Part shown: positions 7,471 to 8,850 of the stretch, piece after piece | How the letters are laid out: every line of letters starts with the position of its first letter | How positions within the stretch are numbered: position 1 is the stretch's first letter | Assembly: GCA_002305955.1 (NCBI GenBank) | Contig: DBRH01000015.1 | Location: 72,734 to 81,583, forward strand | DNA length: 8,850 bases | Direction of reading: 5' to 3' | DNA from: Kosmotogaceae bacterium UBA1373 | GTDB lineage: Bacteria; Thermotogota; Thermotogae; Petrotogales; Kosmotogaceae | Notes under the pieces: generated by a model | The model's database searches: none | Told to the model about the DNA's origin: nothing | Seen by the model: the letters and a program-made list of their open reading frames with translations, nothing else | Translations under genes and position numbers: made by a program

Positions 7471-7477
7471 ATACTTT

Positions 7478-7483
7478 CCTCCT
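7478..7483 (-). promoter_or_regulatory. Strong ribosome binding site of the substrate-binding protein gene
   Basis: AGGAGG on the minus strand ends seven bases before the ATG at 7470. It is a full consensus site, stronger than those of the downstream operon genes, which fits the excess of binding protein over transporter usually needed. Confidence 0.7.
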
Positions 7484-7557
7484 TCTGGAGTTGGTTTATC
7501 GTGTATCTCCCTTTCGTACAGATGCTACCTATATATTACCGGGTGTTCTTTTCCCCA

Positions 7558-7586
7558 GTTATAAATACCTGTGTTTCTCTCAACAA
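7558..7586 (-). promoter_or_regulatory. Possible promoter of the ABC importer operon
   Basis: Minus-strand TTGTTG (7581-7586) and TATAAC (7558-7563) are separated by exactly 17 bases, which would give a leader of about 80 bases before the binding-protein ATG. The -10 box matches consensus at five of six positions, the -35 box only at its TTG. A second AT-rich candidate, TAATATATA on the same strand near 7530-7538, has no convincing -35 box. Confidence 0.3.
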
Positions 7587-7767
7587 CCTTCGTTCTTACA
7601 GACATTATCATAAACCTGGCAGATTGACCACAGAAATTCCCACTGTCTTCGGACACGTTATTTAGTATCGCTTCGCTCATAAGAAGTCGGGAATCCTCTT
7701 AAGAAATGTTGTTGGTTGTGCGTGGTGCGTTGTGGGTAAGGGTATAGAAACGATAATTTATGTCGGC

Positions 7768-7799
7768 TTAACATTCGGCACGCTGAAAGAATGTATAAT
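7768..7799 (+). promoter_or_regulatory. Promoter of the OsmC-family gene with an internal inverted repeat
   Basis: TATAAT at 7794-7799 is a perfect -10 hexamer 35 bases before the ATG. The best -35-like box is TTAACA (7768-7773), but its 20-base spacing is long, so a regulator may assist. Between the two boxes lies an inverted repeat ACATTC (7771-7776) / GAATGT (7789-7794) with a 12-base spacer, a plausible operator. A weaker alternative promoter is TTGTGG (7730-7735) with GATAAT (7752-7757). Confidence 0.5.
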
Positions 7800-7820
7800 A
7801 AATGTGAAAGAAATCACAAC

Positions 7821-7826
7821 AGGAGG
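7821..7826 (+). promoter_or_regulatory. Ribosome binding site of the OsmC-family gene
   Basis: AGGAGG followed by T, eight bases before the ATG at 7835. It fixes the start and gives a protein of normal family length. Confidence 0.7.
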
Positions 7827-7834
7827 TATAAAAT

Positions 7835-8278
7835 ATGCCGGATGCCAATTTTAGAGTAAGAGCGATGTCGGAAAGTCCCGCGAGGGTTTCGGTGAAAGCC
7901 AGAAGCTTCAACATGATAGTGGACGAACCGCCAAACCTGGGCGGGGAGGACCGGGGAGCCAACCCGGTAGAGTACGTACTGGCCGCCCTGGCCGGCTGTC
8001 TCAACGTGGTGGGTCACATGGTGGCCGGAGAGATGGGCTTTTCTATAAAGAAACTCGAGATAGATGTCTCCGGTCCGCTGAACGCGGCCAGGCTTATGGG
8101 AAAATCCCAGGACGACAGGGCCGGCTTCAAAGATATAACGGCCACTATGAAGGTCGATAGCGACGCCGACGAAGAAACTCTGGAGAGATGGGTAAAAGTG
8201 GTCGAGGATCGCTGTCCTGTATCGGACAACCTTTCGAACGAGACTCCCCTCAGCGTTGTGTTTTCGACTATAGGCTGA
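7835..8278 (+). CDS. OsmC/Ohr-family protein (thiol peroxidase type)
   Basis: A 147-residue protein of typical OsmC-family length, cytoplasmic, expected to act as a homodimer. Both redox cysteines are present: Cys55 in NPVEYVLAALAGCLNVV (43-59), in the long central helix, and Cys127 in RCPVSDNL (126-133). Glu46 matches the conserved helix glutamate, and Arg24 may be the partner arginine. Characterised family members reduce organic hydroperoxides using this cysteine pair; the CPVSDNL version resembles the less studied OsmC-like branch rather than classic Ohr, so substrate preference is uncertain. The gene has its own promoter and consensus ribosome binding site, and ends in a strong terminator starting about 27 bases after its TGA. 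It is monocistronic and divergent from the importer operon. Confidence 0.92.
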   Translation: MPDANFRVRAMSESPARVSVKARSFNMIVDEPPNLGGEDRGANPVEYVLAALAGCLNVVGHMVAGEMGFSIKKLEIDVSGPLNAARLMGKSQDDRAGFKDITATMKVDSDADEETLERWVKVVEDRCPVSDNLSNETPLSVVFSTIG

Positions 8279-8302
8279 GCGCCATTTATACGGGCAATCA
8301 CA

Positions 8303-8336
8303 AAGAAAGAGACTCCCGATCGGGAGTCTCTTTTTT
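8303..8336. terminator. Bidirectional Rho-independent terminator shared by the OsmC and protease genes
   Basis: A perfect 28-base palindrome (8306-8333, arms AAAGAGACTCCCGA and its complement, centred on GATC) extends by one G-T and two A-T pairs to 8303-8336. On the plus strand a run of T follows the GC-rich stem, ending the OsmC transcript; on the minus strand the complement of AAAGAAA gives a T-rich tail, ending the protease transcript. The outer part overlaps the protease TAA at 8335-8337. Confidence 0.93.
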
Positions 8337-8850
8337 ACATTACAGGTGAGAAGTTGACCGGTCCTGCCAGCTCCTTTTCTCCGCTGGAATTGTAAAAGAG
8401 CAGGGCGGCATTCTCGAAGGCCGGTTCCCATCCGCTATAGCCCGCGTAGCCAACCAGATCGCCCTTGTCTATGACTCCATTCGCGTTGACATCACGCCAG
8501 ACCCTCAACTTGATGTTCTGGTCTTTCAAGCCGCCGATCTTGAAAGAGCCGTCCGGCCTGACATCGCTCTGGGCCAGCACCGAGCCTCCGATGCTCAACA
8601 CCTGCACCACGAAAGGTCTCTTCTCCTCGATGAAGGACAGGGCATTTGCGGCCTGAATCAATCCATAACCGTAATACTCGTCCCATCCTGGATCGCCCAG
8701 ATCCAGCGCTGTCTTCCTGATTATCTTCCTGATTATCTCTTCGCCGTTCGAATCCCTTCCTATGTATCCCTCTCCCATCAGGAGCGCGACCAGGCCGGTC
8801 ACGTGCGGACAGGCCATGGAAGTTCCGGAAAGATAGGTGTAACCATTTCC
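8335..8850 (-). CDS. Subtilisin-like serine protease (peptidase S8), C-terminal part, cut by the window edge
   Basis: The minus-strand frame is open to base 8850 and gives the last 171 residues. It begins inside the catalytic domain with SGTSMACPHVTGLVALLMGE, which contains the nucleophile Ser (codon 8818-8820); the Asp and His of the triad lie outside the window. The catalytic domain ends at YGYGLIQAANAL (visible residues 60-71). A separate tail of about 95 residues follows, with a beta-rich segment VQVLSIGGSVLAQSDVRPDGSFKIGGL (82-108, in parts) reminiscent of transthyretin-like or carboxypeptidase-regulatory folds, then an EF-hand-like loop D-x-N-x-N-G-x-I-D-x-x-D (120-131) that probably binds calcium. 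No membrane anchor is seen at the C-terminus. An ATG at 8817 is internal, not the start. The protein is presumably exported, as is usual for the family. Confidence 0.93.
   Translation of the reverse strand, partial: GNGYTYLSGTSMACPHVTGLVALLMGEGYIGRDSNGEEIIRKIIRKTALDLGDPGWDEYYGYGLIQAANALSFIEEKRPFVVQVLSIGGSVLAQSDVRPDGSFKIGGLKDQNIKLRVWRDVNANGVIDKGDLVGYAGYSGWEPAFENAALLFYNSSGEKELAGPVNFSPVM

Larger units (their letters stand above)
7471..7834. other. Divergent intergenic region between the importer operon and the OsmC gene
   Basis: This 364-base stretch has no supportable gene on either strand. It contains the leader, ribosome binding site and candidate promoter of the leftward importer operon (about 7471-7590), a middle part with no clear elements (about 7590-7700), an A-free G/T-rich tract at 7708-7737, and the OsmC promoter and ribosome binding site (about 7768-7834). 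It is more AT-rich than the flanking genes. I saw no tRNA, no long hairpin and no repeat array in it. Confidence 0.6.

Noticed and set aside
7561..7619. Imperfect direct repeat ATAAATACCTG / ATAAACCTG upstream of the importer operon
   Set aside because: Short and gapped, in AT-rich sequence; easily expected by chance.
7814..8431. 205-codon minus-strand frame opposite the OsmC gene
   Set aside because: It crosses the terminator and runs antisense to a gene with intact catalytic residues, promoter and ribosome binding site.
1..8850. Mobile elements, CRISPR arrays, tRNA or rRNA genes, toxin-antitoxin or defence modules
   Set aside because: None seen: no transposase or integrase motifs, no regularly spaced repeats, no cloverleaf-like sequence, and nearly all sequence is accounted for by housekeeping-type genes.

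Overview
The window looks like an ordinary chromosomal stretch from a bacterium, with seven complete protein genes between two genes cut by the window edges. Roughly balanced base composition, strong AGGAGG-type ribosome binding sites, frequent AGA/AGG/ATA codons, tightly packed genes, and a secreted solute-binding protein without a lipobox cysteine together suggest a member of the Thermotogota (Mesotoga/Kosmotoga-like). This placement is an inference from style and gene content, not a database match.

Layout from left to right: the 3' end of an unrecognised gene (+, 2-307); a ten-helix EamA/DMT-family permease (-, 304-1242) whose stop codon interlocks with that of the first gene in a CTAG; a divergent pirin-family cupin protein (+, 1401-2246); a five-gene leftward operon for a complete peptide/nickel-type (Opp/Dpp) ABC importer (-, 7470 to 2274); an OsmC/Ohr-family protein (+, 7835-8278); a strong bidirectional terminator (8306-8333); and the C-terminal part of a subtilisin-like protease (-, 8335 to beyond 8850).

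The importer operon is the backbone of the window. A periplasmic binding protein, two permeases and two ATPases follow each other with gaps of 14, 10 and 8 bases and one 4-base ATGA overlap. Both ATPases keep all nucleotide-binding motifs and a C-terminal four-cysteine cluster. The substrate cannot be read from the sequence; peptides are the default guess. An exported protease one gene away could in principle supply peptides, but it is on a separate transcription unit and that link is speculative. The pirin and OsmC proteins belong to families tied to metal/redox and peroxide chemistry, but nothing seen here connects them to each other.

The longest gene-free stretch, 7471-7834, holds the divergent promoter regions of the importer operon and the OsmC gene. 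I found no mobile element, RNA gene, CRISPR array or defence module, and no evidence of a new multi-gene system. The items most worth a second look are small: inverted repeats inside two promoter regions, the near-perfect shared terminator abutting a stop codon, two exact in-frame tandem microduplications, and the corrected GTG start of the first ATPase gene.
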